The notes under the pieces were generated by a model that was not told where the DNA came from, did no database searches, and was given only the letters and a program-made list of their open reading frames with translations. Below, piece after piece: positions 7,683-15,992 of a DNA stretch of 50,466 nt; positions within the stretch are counted from its first letter, which is position 1; the number at the start of each line of letters is the position of its first letter. Origin of the DNA: AG41 sp035943095. Lineage in GTDB: Bacteria > Gemmatimonadota > Gemmatimonadetes > Gemmatimonadales > GWC2-71-9. Both the position numbers and the translations under genes were made by a program. The stretch is from NCBI GenBank assembly GCA_035943095.1, contig DASZCN010000029.1, forward strand, positions 1 to 50,466, in the 5' to 3' direction.

Positions 7683-8591
7683 CTATGAATTATCGTGCCT
7701 CCGCATCACTGTGGGCACGTCGGTAGCGAGGGCCGCCGCCAGGCGGGCTGCGGTGGCCGCATCCATCCCCCGCTTCTGGGCCAGCTCGAGCGCCGCTCGC
7801 CCAAGCACGCGATACAGCACGGCATCGTCGGACGTCAACGCCTCGAGGTGGCGCCGGACCGTCGCCTCGTCCCCCCGTGCCACAGGCCCGGTGAGTGCGG
7901 CGATCGGTTGCTGGTGCTCGAGGTTCTCGAGTGTGCCCTCCACCAGCGGGCGCAGCGCTTGCCAGGCCTCTTTGTCGGATAGCCCCGCGTGCCGCAGGAG
8001 CCGTTGGGCCACCGCCTCGACGACCACGAAGTAGTTGGAGGCGAACACCGCTCCGGCGTGATAGACCGCCTTGGCGTTGGACGGGAGCCGAAACGGCCGC
8101 ATGCCGAGCTCCCGCGCCAGGTCTTCGGCGACCTCGACGGCGCGCGGCATCCCTTCGACTGCGACCCACGTTCCCTTCAGCCGCTCCGCCGCGCGCTCCG
8201 GCTCGGAAATCGTTTGCAGCGGGTGGAACGATCCGAGGGCCGCGCGTGATCCGACGAGCGGCGCGAGCGCCTCCTGCCCTTGCGACCCCGAGAGGTGCAG
8301 CACCACCTGCCCGGCACGCACGGCGGCCGCGCGCGCCAGCATTCCTGCAAGCGGCGTGATCGCATCGTCCTTTACCGCGAGAATGAGGACGCCCGCCTCG
8401 GCGATCCAGGCGGGCGGCTCGTTTTCCGGGCCTACGGTGAGAACGAGAGGTTTGGGCACCGGCTTCTTGCTGCGGCCGTGCAACCGGACGCTCCGACCCT
8501 GGGCGGCGAGCGCGAGCGCCAAGCCCACGCCGGCGCGGCCCGGTCCGATGATGCCGAGCACCAGGGGGCGGGGGCGCCTACGCCCCTCCAC
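7683..8591 (-). CDS. Rossmann-fold / DUF2520 protein
   Basis: A 302-residue protein with a nucleotide-binding start, LVLGIIGPGRAGVGLALALA, followed by VGPENEPPAW, VLILAVKDDAITPLA, VVLHLSGSQG and SFHPLQTI. The last half carries the helical DUF2520 region (AKAVYHAGAVFASNYFVVV). The family resembles NADP-dependent 6-phosphogluconate or ketopantoate reductases, but its reaction is not known. In many genomes it lies near pantothenate genes, which is not the case here. The GTG start at 8591 was chosen because it lies one base after the stop of the S41 protease, in keeping with the packing of this operon; a further upstream start would extend into the protease. Confidence 0.8.
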   Translation of the reverse strand: MEGRRRPRPLVLGIIGPGRAGVGLALALAAQGRSVRLHGRSKKPVPKPLVLTVGPENEPPAWIAEAGVLILAVKDDAITPLAGMLARAAAVRAGQVVLHLSGSQGQEALAPLVGSRAALGSFHPLQTISEPERAAERLKGTWVAVEGMPRAVEVAEDLARELGMRPFRLPSNAKAVYHAGAVFASNYFVVVEAVAQRLLRHAGLSDKEAWQALRPLVEGTLENLEHQQPIAALTGPVARGDEATVRRHLEALTSDDAVLYRVLGRAALELAQKRGMDAATAARLAAALATDVPTVMRRHDNS

Positions 8592-8592
8592 G

Positions 8593-10212
8593 TCAGTTCC
8601 GGTTGGTCGGAGCCAGCTGCGCCGTGGCGAGGGCGAGGAGGTCCTGGGGCGTCTTGGCGCGACGCGCCAATCCAAGCGCGGCCCGGACCTGCCGATCTTC
8701 GTCCCGCTGACGCCGCACCTCGACCGCACGACTGAACACATAGCGCGCGATCTCGTAGCCTAAGTCCTGCGAGATGACCTCGCGAGCGCCCGTCATGACG
8801 CTGTCCGGCACCGCGACGCCGCGGGCACGGACCCGTTTGATCACCTCGTCCGCCATGTCGGGCGTGACCACGAAATTCGGGCTCTTTACCCGACCCGACG
8901 TCTTGACCTCGAGTGCGTACCCGGTGCGCACGTCCTGGTAGGTCGTGATCTTGTTGCCCAGGGCCTTGATGAACGCGCGCTCCGCCGTGTCGAATGTGTC
9001 GGGCGCCACGAACAGATCCGGCCGGATGCCGCCGCCGCCCAAGAGCACGCGCCCGCGATCCGTATGGAAGATCTGGGTGGAGTCGGTCTTGGTCGTGTCA
9101 CGCCCCAGCTCGGCGGCTTCGGCCTGCGCCAGCTGGTCCTCTTCGTTCTTGCTCTTGCGCTGGATCGTGCGCCCGCTCGGCGTGTACCAGCGCGCCGTCG
9201 TGATCTTGAGCGCCGTCTCGGGCGTGAGCTGCCACAGAGATTGCACGAGCCCCTTTCCAAAGGTCGGCGTGCCCACCACGACCGCCCGATCGTGATCCTG
9301 CAGCGCGCCGGCGATGATCTCGGCCGCGCTGGCGCTGAAACCGTTCACGAGCACGACGATCGGGAGGTTCGGCCAGGGCTGCGGCTTCGAGTCCCGGTAC
9401 GTCCTCGAGATGTTGGGCGCGCGCCCGCGGGTCTCCACGACTTCCTGGCCGGGGTCCAAGAACAACTCGCTCACCGCGACCCCCTGGTCGAGCACGCCGC
9501 CGGGATTGCTCCGCAGGTCGAGAATCAACGACTTCATGCCCTGCTTGGAGAGATCGGTGATGGCCTGTGTCAGCTCCGGCGCGGAGGTCTCGCTGACGGT
9601 GGTGAGCAGCACGTAACCCACCTTGTCGTCGAGCATCATGGAGACCTGGACCGAGCGCACGTGGATCGTGGCGCGGGTGAGCTTGAAGGTGAGCGGCTGC
9701 TCGATGCCGACCCGGTGCACGCGGAGCTCGACCGGGCTCCCGGCGGGGCCGCGCAGCTCCTTCACCGCCTGGTCCTGCTTCCATCCTTCCGTCGACCGCG
9801 CGTCGAGCGCGGTGATCTGGTCGCCGGACTCGATCCCGGCGCGCTCCGCGGGCGTATCGGGCAGTGGCGCCACGACGGTGATCCAGCCGTCCCGCACTTC
9901 GATCTGAATCCCCAGGCCGCCATAGTTCCCGGTAGTCTGCTCATTGAGCGCCCGGAAGTCGTCTCGTTTCAAGAACACGGAATACGGGTCGTGCAGCTGG
10001 TCCAGCATCCCGTCGATCGCCATCTGGTACAGCCGGCGCTCGTCGATCGAATCGACGTAGAAATCGGCCACGTGCGCGAGCACGTCCTCGAACAAGCGCG
10101 CCTGTTGATAGACGGAGCCGGTCGGCTCGGCTTCGTGCTGGAGGAACCAGCCGCCCGTGGCCAGCGCCAGACCGGCCGCGGCCGTGACCATTATGACGTT
10201 GCGCAGCTTCAT
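8593..10212 (-). CDS. S41-family C-terminal processing protease
   Basis: A 539-residue periplasmic protease of the Ctp/Prc family, which degrades or trims proteins at their C termini. It begins MKLRNVIMVTAAAGLALATG, an N-terminal signal or anchor. A PDZ domain follows (GGLGIQIEVRDG to DQITALDARS). The catalytic domain has LRSNPGGVLDQG, the serine in VNGFSASAAEIIAGAL and the lysine in TFGKGLVQS. The ATG at 10212 was preferred over one 16 codons earlier because it overlaps the tmk stop as ATGA. A long C-terminal extension follows, rich in charged residues, with helical repeats near ALGLARRAKTPQDLL. The target proteins are unknown. Confidence 0.9.
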   Translation of the reverse strand: MKLRNVIMVTAAAGLALATGGWFLQHEAEPTGSVYQQARLFEDVLAHVADFYVDSIDERRLYQMAIDGMLDQLHDPYSVFLKRDDFRALNEQTTGNYGGLGIQIEVRDGWITVVAPLPDTPAERAGIESGDQITALDARSTEGWKQDQAVKELRGPAGSPVELRVHRVGIEQPLTFKLTRATIHVRSVQVSMMLDDKVGYVLLTTVSETSAPELTQAITDLSKQGMKSLILDLRSNPGGVLDQGVAVSELFLDPGQEVVETRGRAPNISRTYRDSKPQPWPNLPIVVLVNGFSASAAEIIAGALQDHDRAVVVGTPTFGKGLVQSLWQLTPETALKITTARWYTPSGRTIQRKSKNEEDQLAQAEAAELGRDTTKTDSTQIFHTDRGRVLLGGGGIRPDLFVAPDTFDTAERAFIKALGNKITTYQDVRTGYALEVKTSGRVKSPNFVVTPDMADEVIKRVRARGVAVPDSVMTGAREVISQDLGYEIARYVFSRAVEVRRQRDEDRQVRAALGLARRAKTPQDLLALATAQLAPTNRN

Positions 10213-10853
10213 GAGATGCCTCGCGTTGAGAGCGCGGTCGCCGCCGTGACCTCGCGCCACGCGGCGTCCTGCACGACTTTCTTCGGTTGTGTCGCGTCGA
10301 GGTGCACGACCCCGGGCCCCTCGGCCCGGCGGTACGCCTCGCGCACGCGATGATGGAACGCGTCGTCCTGCCGCTCGAACCGGTCCTGCACCTTGCGCGC
10401 CGCGCGCTGCCGAGCACGCCCCAGCTCGACCGGAACGTCCAGGACGAGTGTCACGTCCGGGACCAGCCCACTGGTAGCGAGCCGGATCGCCTGTGCGACC
10501 TCGGCCGAGGGCAGCCCGGCCCCCGCCACCTGGTATGCCATCGTCGACAGGTCGAAGCGATCAGCCACCACCACCTGCCCCGCCTCGAGCGCCGGCCGGA
10601 TGACGCGCTCGACCAAATCCGCGCGCGCCGCGAGAAAGAGAAACAGCTCCGCGACCGGGGGCATCTCATGGGGAAACTTGAGTGCCACCTTGCGAGCCGC
10701 CTCCGCCACCGGCGTCCCCCCGGGCTCCCGGACAGTGACGACCGGCAGTCCCTCGGCCAGGAGCCGTGCCCCGAGCCACCGGGCCAATGTCGACTTCCCC
10801 GCTCCCTCGGGGCCCTCCACGACGATGAACACTCCTCCCCGCCCCGAGTCCAT
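10209..10853 (-). CDS. tmk: dTMP kinase
   Basis: Thymidylate kinase phosphorylates dTMP to dTDP for DNA synthesis. The 214-residue length is typical. The P-loop GPEGAGKST is near the N terminus (FIVVEGPEGAGKST), followed by VREPGGTPVAE (the DR/REPGGT motif that contacts the nucleotide) and VVADRFDLSTMAYQ. The start codon is directly after the ylbF stop at 10854 and the stop overlaps the protease start, so the gene lies in the rpmE operon. Confidence 0.96.
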   Translation of the reverse strand: MDSGRGGVFIVVEGPEGAGKSTLARWLGARLLAEGLPVVTVREPGGTPVAEAARKVALKFPHEMPPVAELFLFLAARADLVERVIRPALEAGQVVVADRFDLSTMAYQVAGAGLPSAEVAQAIRLATSGLVPDVTLVLDVPVELGRARQRAARKVQDRFERQDDAFHHRVREAYRRAEGPGVVHLDATQPKKVVQDAAWREVTAATALSTRGIS

Positions 10854-11207
10854 CTAGCCCAGCGTGATAATGGGGCTCGCCGCCCCCTGCTTCATGCCCT
10901 CATAGATCCGGGCGTTGACCTTCTGCATCATCTTCTCGAAGTTCGCCTGCGCCGCCACGACCTGTTGATACACCGTATTTCCCTGGACGCTCTGGAGCGC
11001 GCGGTCGTACTGCTCCACTTGTTCCTTTGTGGGTTCCTTCCCCTCCTGGGACGCGTGCTCGATCGTCCCGGCGATGCGCTCGACCTCGGCAAGCAGCTCC
11101 CGGCAGGTCGCGTCCTCCTTCATCCGGTCGCTGGCGCGGAGCAGTGTTTTGTATTCGTCACTCTGACCCAGGAGCCGTCCGAGTTCCTGTGCCTTCTGGT
11201 CGATCAC
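10854..11207 (-). CDS. YlbF/YmcA-family small protein
   Basis: A 117-residue, mostly helical protein of the YlbF/YmcA group (DUF964). The arrangement LGRLLGQSDEYKTLLRA, CRELLAEVERIA, and a C-terminal helix pair NTVYQQVVAAQANFEKMM is typical. In Bacillus, YlbF and YmcA join YaaT in a complex that steers RNase Y processing and development, but whether this holds outside Firmicutes is unknown. Its start overlaps the prmC stop by four bases and its stop abuts tmk. Confidence 0.75.
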   Translation of the reverse strand: MIDQKAQELGRLLGQSDEYKTLLRASDRMKEDATCRELLAEVERIAGTIEHASQEGKEPTKEQVEQYDRALQSVQGNTVYQQVVAAQANFEKMMQKVNARIYEGMKQGAASPIITLG

Positions 11208-12112
11208 GCGTCCTCCTCCAGGCTGGCCAGCAGGTACCGCGGCCGGCCGAATAGGTCGTCGTACACCGCTACCTGCGGCCAGTCGTATGCCCGCGCCAGC
11301 GCCCGCACGGCATCCGCGCGCCGCTCGTCGATCTCGACGGCTAGGAACCCGCCTGGCTCTAGGAGCGCCCGCGCGCCGGCCAGGAGCTCCCGCGTCGCCT
11401 CCAGCCCATCGGGGCCGCTCACCAGGGCGTCACGCGGCTCCCACGAACGTACCGCCGGATCGAGCTCCAGGTATTCCGTTTCGGTGAGATACGGGGGATT
11501 CGACACGATCGCCCGCAGCCGCTCCCCAGCGAGCGGAGCGAGCAGGTCGCCTTCGCAGATAGCGACCGGCACCGCGGGCCGTATCTGCGCGACATTCTCT
11601 CGCGCGAGTGCCGCGGCGGCGGCCGCCCGCTCGACCCCAATGACGCGGTCGAAGCATCCCTCGACGGCGAGCGAGAGCGCGATGCAGCCGCAGCCCGTCC
11701 CGATGTCGGCGACGATACCACCCGGTCTGCGTTTTCCGTTGTCCGTCATCCGTCGGATCACCAGGTCCACCAGGCCTTCCGTCTCCGGGCGGGGAATCAA
11801 AGCCCGTCGGTCTATTCCCAGCCGCACCGTCCGAAAATCTGCGGTCCCTACAGCGTAGGCGAACGGAGCGCCGCCGGCGCGCCGCTCGACCGCTTCACTG
11901 AAGCGGCGCGCGACATCGGGAGCGGGTGGGCAGTTGCGCTCGAGCCATACGCCGCCGGGCGTCACATCTCCGCCTGCGACCGCTGCCCAGAGCGCGCGCG
12001 CCTCGCGCCTCGCATCGCTGATGCCTGACGCCGCGAGCAATTCCGCCGCGCCGCCCAGCGCGTCCGCGATCGTGCCGCCCCCCGCCGGGGAACGCACCGT
12101 GCGCTCAAGCAC
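11204..12112 (-). CDS. prmC: Peptide chain release factor N5-glutamine methyltransferase
   Basis: PrmC methylates the glutamine of the GGQ motif in release factors, needed for efficient termination. The 302-residue protein has the family N-terminal helical domain, a SAM-binding ADIGTGCGCIALSLA and the catalytic NPPY in IVSNPPYLTETEY. PRPETEGLVD is another family motif. It follows prfA, its substrate gene, with an eight-base overlap, a common arrangement. The linker RRMTDNGKRRPGG just before the SAM motif is encoded by heptamer repeats (11731-11758), suggesting a repeat insertion in a loop that tolerates it. Confidence 0.95.
   Translation of the reverse strand: MLERTVRSPAGGGTIADALGGAAELLAASGISDARREARALWAAVAGGDVTPGGVWLERNCPPAPDVARRFSEAVERRAGGAPFAYAVGTADFRTVRLGIDRRALIPRPETEGLVDLVIRRMTDNGKRRPGGIVADIGTGCGCIALSLAVEGCFDRVIGVERAAAAAALARENVAQIRPAVPVAICEGDLLAPLAGERLRAIVSNPPYLTETEYLELDPAVRSWEPRDALVSGPDGLEATRELLAGARALLEPGGFLAVEIDERRADAVRALARAYDWPQVAVYDDLFGRPRYLLASLEEDA
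11731..11758. repeat. Heptamer array in the prmC linker
   Basis: On the plus strand GTTTTCC, GTTGTCC and GTCATCC follow one another, then GTCGGAT, a degenerate unit. The period is 7 bases, so the reading frame changes from unit to unit. It encodes the variable linker before the SAM-binding motif of PrmC. Confidence 0.6.
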
Positions 12113-13163
12113 TGAGACGCTCCTTTTCGCCTGCGAGGCGGAGGGCGCCGATCAGATCGTCGAGATCGCCGTCCAACACCTTCGAGAGGTTGTGCGCGGT
12201 GTAGTGGATGCGATGGTCGGTGACCCGGTTCTGGGGGAAATTGTACGTCCGGATCTTCGCAGAGCGGTCCCCGGTCCCGACCTGGGCCCGCCGCTCCCGG
12301 GCGCGGGCCGCTTCCTGCTCGGCGAGCATCTTGTCCAAGAGGCGCGAACGCAGGACCTCAAGCGCCTTGATCTTGTTCTGCAGCTGGCTCTTCTGGTCCT
12401 GGCACTGCACCACCAGATTGGTGGGCAGGTGCGTGATGCGCACGGCGCTGTCGGTCGTATTGACGCTTTGTCCCCCGGGTCCCTGCGAGCGGAAGACGTC
12501 GATCCGGAGGTCCTTCTCCTCGAGCTTGACGTCAACCTCCTCGGCCTCGGGCAGCACCGCGACGGTCGCCGCGGACGTGTGGATGCGCCCCTGCGCCTCG
12601 GTGACGGGAACCCGCTGGACGCGGTGCACACCCGATTCGTACCGCAACGTCCCGTACGCACCGGGACCGCGTGCCGTGAAGATCGCCTCCTTCAGGCCAC
12701 CGAGACTACCTTCGGAGAGCGACACCACCTCGATCTTCCAGCCGCGACGCTCGCCGAATCGCGTGTACATGCGGAACAGGTCGGCGGCGAACAGGGCGGC
12801 TTCGTCTCCCCCGGTGCCGGCACGGATCTCGACGATGGCGTCGCGATCGGCGAGGGGGTCCACAGGGGTGAGGAGGTCTGTGAGGCGCCGCTCCAGCCCA
12901 CCGATCTCTGGGCGCAGGCGCTCGACATCGGCACGCGCCAGCTGCGACAGCTCGGGATCGCGGTCCTGGAGCACTTCCCGCGCCTGAGCCAGCTCTCCCT
13001 GGAGCCGCTCAAGCCGGTCGTGGGTCTGGCGAATCTGATCGAGCCGGGCGTGCTCCCGGCCCAGTTGCTTCAGCTTGGCCGGTTGCCGCGCGGTCTCGGG
13101 GTCGGCCAGCTCGCGGGCGACCTCCTCCGCCCGCGCGAGCGCTTGGCGGAGTCGGGCCTCCAT
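12105..13163 (-). CDS. prfA: Peptide chain release factor 1
   Basis: RF1 recognises UAA and UAG stop codons and releases the peptide from the ribosome. The 352-residue protein has the GGQ motif in RSQGPGGQSVNTTDSA, and the following RITHLPTNLVV, typical of class I factors. The recognition loop with its tripeptide is not assigned here; the length and its position after rpmE argue for RF1 rather than RF2. Its start lies 4 bases after the rpmE stop and its end overlaps prmC, so it belongs to an rpmE-prfA-prmC operon. Confidence 0.95.
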   Translation of the reverse strand: MEARLRQALARAEEVARELADPETARQPAKLKQLGREHARLDQIRQTHDRLERLQGELAQAREVLQDRDPELSQLARADVERLRPEIGGLERRLTDLLTPVDPLADRDAIVEIRAGTGGDEAALFAADLFRMYTRFGERRGWKIEVVSLSEGSLGGLKEAIFTARGPGAYGTLRYESGVHRVQRVPVTEAQGRIHTSAATVAVLPEAEEVDVKLEEKDLRIDVFRSQGPGGQSVNTTDSAVRITHLPTNLVVQCQDQKSQLQNKIKALEVLRSRLLDKMLAEQEAARARERRAQVGTGDRSAKIRTYNFPQNRVTDHRIHYTAHNLSKVLDGDLDDLIGALRLAGEKERLSA

Positions 13164-13166
13164 GCG

Positions 13167-13379
13167 TCAGCCGGAGGCCTTTTCGGCCCTGTATTTCTGG
13201 CGGAAGCGCTCCACCCGCCCGGCCGTATCCATGAGCTTCTGCTTGCCGGTGTAGTACGGGTGGCACTTGGCGCAGACCTCGACATGAATCACGGGCACGG
13301 TGGAGCTCGTGACGAAGGTGTTTCCGCACGCGCACTGGACGTTGGCCCGCCGATAGGTGGGGTGAATCCCGGGTTTCAC
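13167..13379 (-). CDS. rpmE: 50S ribosomal protein L31
   Basis: L31 of 70 residues, starting at GTG (VKPGIHPTYRRANVQ). It has four zinc-ligand cysteines or their usual partners in CACG and CAKC, so this is the zinc-binding (C+) form. The downstream basic tail RVERFRQKYRAEK fits. This start was preferred because the family begins with this lysine-proline region; an extended frame further upstream is a non-coding shadow. A promoter-like pair lies upstream at 13424-13453. Confidence 0.95.
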   Translation of the reverse strand: MKPGIHPTYRRANVQCACGNTFVTSSTVPVIHVEVCAKCHPYYTGKQKLMDTAGRVERFRQKYRAEKASG

Positions 13380-13423
13380 TGCACTCGATCCTTGACTGAA
13401 AGTCGAACGACTCGGAGAGCGGA

Positions 13424-13453
13424 AATATAACTGGCACCACGAGTTGGCAGCAA
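13424..13453 (-). promoter_or_regulatory. Candidate promoter of the rpmE-prfA operon
   Basis: Read on the minus strand, TTGCTG (13453-13448) is followed after 18 bases by TATATT (13429-13424), five of six matches to the -10 consensus. Transcription would begin about 40 bases before the rpmE GTG. Confidence 0.5.
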
Positions 13454-13473
13454 GCGTCGGACGCCGCGCCGAA

Positions 13474-13502
13474 TTGACACCGGCCCTGCTAGGACGTAAG
13501 CT
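13474..13502 (+). promoter_or_regulatory. Possible promoter of the Crp/Fnr gene
   Basis: A perfect TTGACA at 13474-13479 lies 17 bases before TAAGCT (13497-13502), which only weakly resembles a -10 box. It faces the Crp/Fnr gene at 13567 and lies in the divergent gap with rpmE. Confidence 0.35.
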
Positions 13503-13566
13503 TGCCCCACCACAAACCGGCCTTCGGCCACCACACCACGTCCCCAAGCCCTAGGGACCCCCTATC

Positions 13567-14238
13567 GTGTCGGTCACCGCCATCCTGCAGAAGGTCCCCC
13601 TCTTCAGCCAATTGGCGCCCGCGGAGCTCGAGCGGGTGGCCGACATCACTCGCGAACGCAGCTACCCGCGCAACTCCGTCATCTTGTTCGAGGACGATCC
13701 CGGTGACGCCCTGTACGTCGTGGCGAAGGGCCAGGTCAAGGTCGTCCTGATCGGCGAGGACGGACGGGAGGTGATCCTCTCGGTGTTGGGTGAGGGTGAC
13801 TTCTTCGGCGAGATGTCCCTCATCGATGAGGAGCCCCGATCCGCGCACGTGATCGCCATGGAAGACTCGAACCTGCTCGTCATCCGGCGCGAGGACTTCC
13901 AAACGATCCTGCAGCAATCGCCGGGGATCGCCATGGGGCTTCTGCGAGAGCTGTCCCGGCGCCTCCGGCGCGTGGATGAGAAGGTCGGAAGCCTCGTGCT
14001 GTTGGACGTGAACGGCCGGGTCGCCCAACTGCTGCTCGAGTTGGCGGACGAAGCGGGCTCGGAGCGGATCACGCGGCGCCTGACGCACCACACGATCGCC
14101 CAGATGATCGGCTCTTCGCGCGAGACGGTAAGCCGGACCATGCGGGAGCTGGTGGAGAAGGGCTACATCGAGATCAGTCGCCGCGAGATCCTGATTCGCG
14201 ACCGCGCCGCTCTGGAAGCGTCCGCCGGCCGGTCGTGA
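13567..14238 (+). CDS. Crp/Fnr-family transcription regulator
   Basis: A 223-residue regulator with an N-terminal cyclic-nucleotide-binding barrel and a C-terminal helix-turn-helix. FGEMSL (80-85) followed by PRSA (90-93) matches the phosphate-binding cassette of cAMP or cGMP receptors. No iron-sulfur cysteines are visible, so it is more like CRP than FNR. The recognition helix SSRETVSRTMREL (183-195) keeps the Arg-Glu and Arg positions of E. coli CRP that read TGTGA half-sites. A near-consensus site occurs at 31348-31363. It starts with GTG and is divergent from rpmE. The signal molecule is not known. Confidence 0.88.
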   Translation: MSVTAILQKVPLFSQLAPAELERVADITRERSYPRNSVILFEDDPGDALYVVAKGQVKVVLIGEDGREVILSVLGEGDFFGEMSLIDEEPRSAHVIAMEDSNLLVIRREDFQTILQQSPGIAMGLLRELSRRLRRVDEKVGSLVLLDVNGRVAQLLLELADEAGSERITRRLTHHTIAQMIGSSRETVSRTMRELVEKGYIEISRREILIRDRAALEASAGRS

Positions 14239-14270
14239 GGTGGGTCACGAGGGCCGGGTGAGGCCGCGGC

Positions 14271-14298
14271 TTGTTCTACGTCCATCATTTTCCATAAC
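14271..14298 (+). promoter_or_regulatory. Possible promoter of the metallohydrolase gene
   Basis: TTGTTC at 14271-14276, a 16-base spacer and CATAAC at 14293-14298 lie before the gene at 14320. Each box matches only in part. Confidence 0.3.
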
Positions 14299-14319
14299 TT
14301 AGCACAAGGGTAAACGGCG

Positions 14320-15219
14320 TTGCCGGCACGGATGGCCTACACGGTGACCTTCTGGGGGACACGCGGCTCCATCCCCACCCCGGGAGCCCACACCGCGCGC
14401 TACGGCGGCAATACACCGTGCGTCGCGGTCGAGGGCTCGTCGGGAGGGGGCGGAAGTCGTGAGGGTCAGCTCGTCATTCTGGACGCCGGAACCGGTATCC
14501 GTGCGCTGGGACGCGAGCTCGTGGAGGGACAGAACGGTGCGGTGCGAGCGGAGATCCTGCTGTCGCACGCGCATTGGGACCATATCCAGGGGCTGCCACA
14601 CTTCAAGCCGTTTTTCGCGCCGGGCAACGCCGTGCGCATCTGGGGCTCGCGGCAGGGAACGACGTCGCTCGAAGCGATCCTGCGCCAGCAAATGGACCCG
14701 GCGGTGTTTCCGGTCCCCTTGGACGCGCTGTCGGCGAAGCTGACGGTGCAGCAGGTGGAACCCGGCGAGTTCACCGTAGGCCCGTTCCGCGTGCAGTCGA
14801 TGCAGCTGCGTCATCCGGGCACGACGTTGGGCTATCGCCTGACGCCCGCTCACGGGGGCCCGAGCATGGCGTACGTGACCGACAACGAGCTCGGGCCGGG
14901 CGGTCACTACAACACCGGGCCCTCCTGGCGCAAGGATTTCGTGGCGTTTCTGAGGGGCGTTGAGCTTCTGATTCACGACGCGATGTACACGCCCGAAGAG
15001 CTGGAGGAGCACCGCGGGTGGGGCCACTCGACGTTCGAGGAGGCTGTGGCGCTTGCGGGAGATGCCGGGGTAAAACGGCTGGTACTGTTCCATCACGAGC
15101 CCGAGCACGGCGATGAAGCGATCGACGCGCTGGTCGCGGCGGCCCGGCGCCAGGCGAGGTCGAAGGGCCTGCCCGCCGAAGTGATGGCGGCGCAGGAAGG
15201 GATGACACTCACCCTCTGA
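14320..15219 (+). CDS. MBL-fold metallohydrolase (PhnP-like/cyclic phosphodiesterase type)
   Basis: The protein shows VTFWGTRGSIPTPG at the N terminus, the metal motif HAHWDH in LLSHAHWDHIQGL, and HDAMYTPEE, then STFEEAVALAGDAGVKRLVLFHHEP. This is the MBL group that includes PhnP and many proteins found near signalling genes. The start is uncertain: TTG at 14320 has an AAGGG 11 bases upstream, whereas ATG at 14332 would give MAYTVTFWG, the more usual start for this family. It is followed by a CsgG-like gene and an HD-GYP gene on the same strand, so a signalling role is possible. Confidence 0.85.
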   Translation: MPARMAYTVTFWGTRGSIPTPGAHTARYGGNTPCVAVEGSSGGGGSREGQLVILDAGTGIRALGRELVEGQNGAVRAEILLSHAHWDHIQGLPHFKPFFAPGNAVRIWGSRQGTTSLEAILRQQMDPAVFPVPLDALSAKLTVQQVEPGEFTVGPFRVQSMQLRHPGTTLGYRLTPAHGGPSMAYVTDNELGPGGHYNTGPSWRKDFVAFLRGVELLIHDAMYTPEELEEHRGWGHSTFEEAVALAGDAGVKRLVLFHHEPEHGDEAIDALVAAARRQARSKGLPAEVMAAQEGMTLTL

Positions 15220-15236
15220 GGCGAGGAGTGAATCAT

Positions 15237-15950
15237 ATGCGTTCGCGTTGGATTGCCGCGCATTTGTCGCTCACGCTGGTCGCGTCGGGAGCGTGGCGTG
15301 GACTGGGCGCGCAGGGCCGCGGTCAGGACACGCGCCCGGGCATCGCCGTGATGCCGTTCGACAACAGCGGGTCGTACGGCCAGGACAAAGAAAACTTCGA
15401 CGCGCTCCAGAAGGGCATCGCGGGGATGCTCATCTCCGAGCTCGCCGCCAATCCGGCGGCACGCGTCGTGGAACGCGCGGAAATCCAGAAGCTCCTCGAG
15501 GAGCAGAATCTCGGCGCCACCGGTCGCGTGGATCCCCAAACCGCCGCGAAGGTCGGCAAGATCGTCGGCGCGCGCTACGTCATCACCGGCGCGTTCATCG
15601 ACTTCTACGGGGACTTCCGGCTCGACGCGCGCCTGGTCAACGTCGAGACGACCGAGATTGTCAAGGTGGAGACGGACCGGATGCAGCGGGATCACCTGTT
15701 CGACATCATCCGGAACGTGGCGGCGCGACTCATGAAGGACACGAACCTGCCGCCGCTCCCCAAGCAGGCGTCGGACCAACGCATGAGCCGGCAAATCCCG
15801 ACGGAGGCGCTGACGTTCTACTCCAAGGCGCTGCTCTATCAGGATCGTGGGCAGAAGGACAAGGCGGTCGAGATGTACCAGCGGGCGTTGGCGGTCTTTC
15901 CGGAGTACACCGAGGCACAACAGGGACTCGAACGCGTCAAGAACTCGTGA
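15237..15950 (+). CDS. CsgG-family exported protein with a C-terminal TPR
   Basis: A 237-residue exported protein. The signal peptide ends at GLGAQ. The body (IAVMPFDNSGSYG, LQKGIAGMLISELAAN, VVERAEIQKLLEEQNLG, ARYVITGAFIDFYG) is the CsgG/curli-secretion family fold. The final 35 residues (ALLYQDRGQKDKAVEMYQRALAVF) form a TPR-like helix pair. CsgG itself makes an outer-membrane channel, but this short form lacks an obvious lipobox and is more likely a periplasmic binding or regulatory protein. The ATG at 15237 was chosen over a GTG at 15228 because GAGGAG at 15223-15228 fits it with an 8-base spacing. Confidence 0.75.
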   Translation: MRSRWIAAHLSLTLVASGAWRGLGAQGRGQDTRPGIAVMPFDNSGSYGQDKENFDALQKGIAGMLISELAANPAARVVERAEIQKLLEEQNLGATGRVDPQTAAKVGKIVGARYVITGAFIDFYGDFRLDARLVNVETTEIVKVETDRMQRDHLFDIIRNVAARLMKDTNLPPLPKQASDQRMSRQIPTEALTFYSKALLYQDRGQKDKAVEMYQRALAVFPEYTEAQQGLERVKNS

Positions 15951-15992
15951 GGTGATGGTGCGGGCGATCGGACCCGCGCCGCGCATCCAGCC

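Noticed and set aside
13432..13448. A sigma-54 promoter (TGGCAC...) near rpmE
   Set aside because: The GG and GC elements are not at the needed 10-base spacing.
13475..13566. Search for a CRP site in the promoter of the Crp/Fnr gene itself
   Set aside because: No TGTGA-N6-TCACA-like sequence could be seen there, so autoregulation is not claimed.
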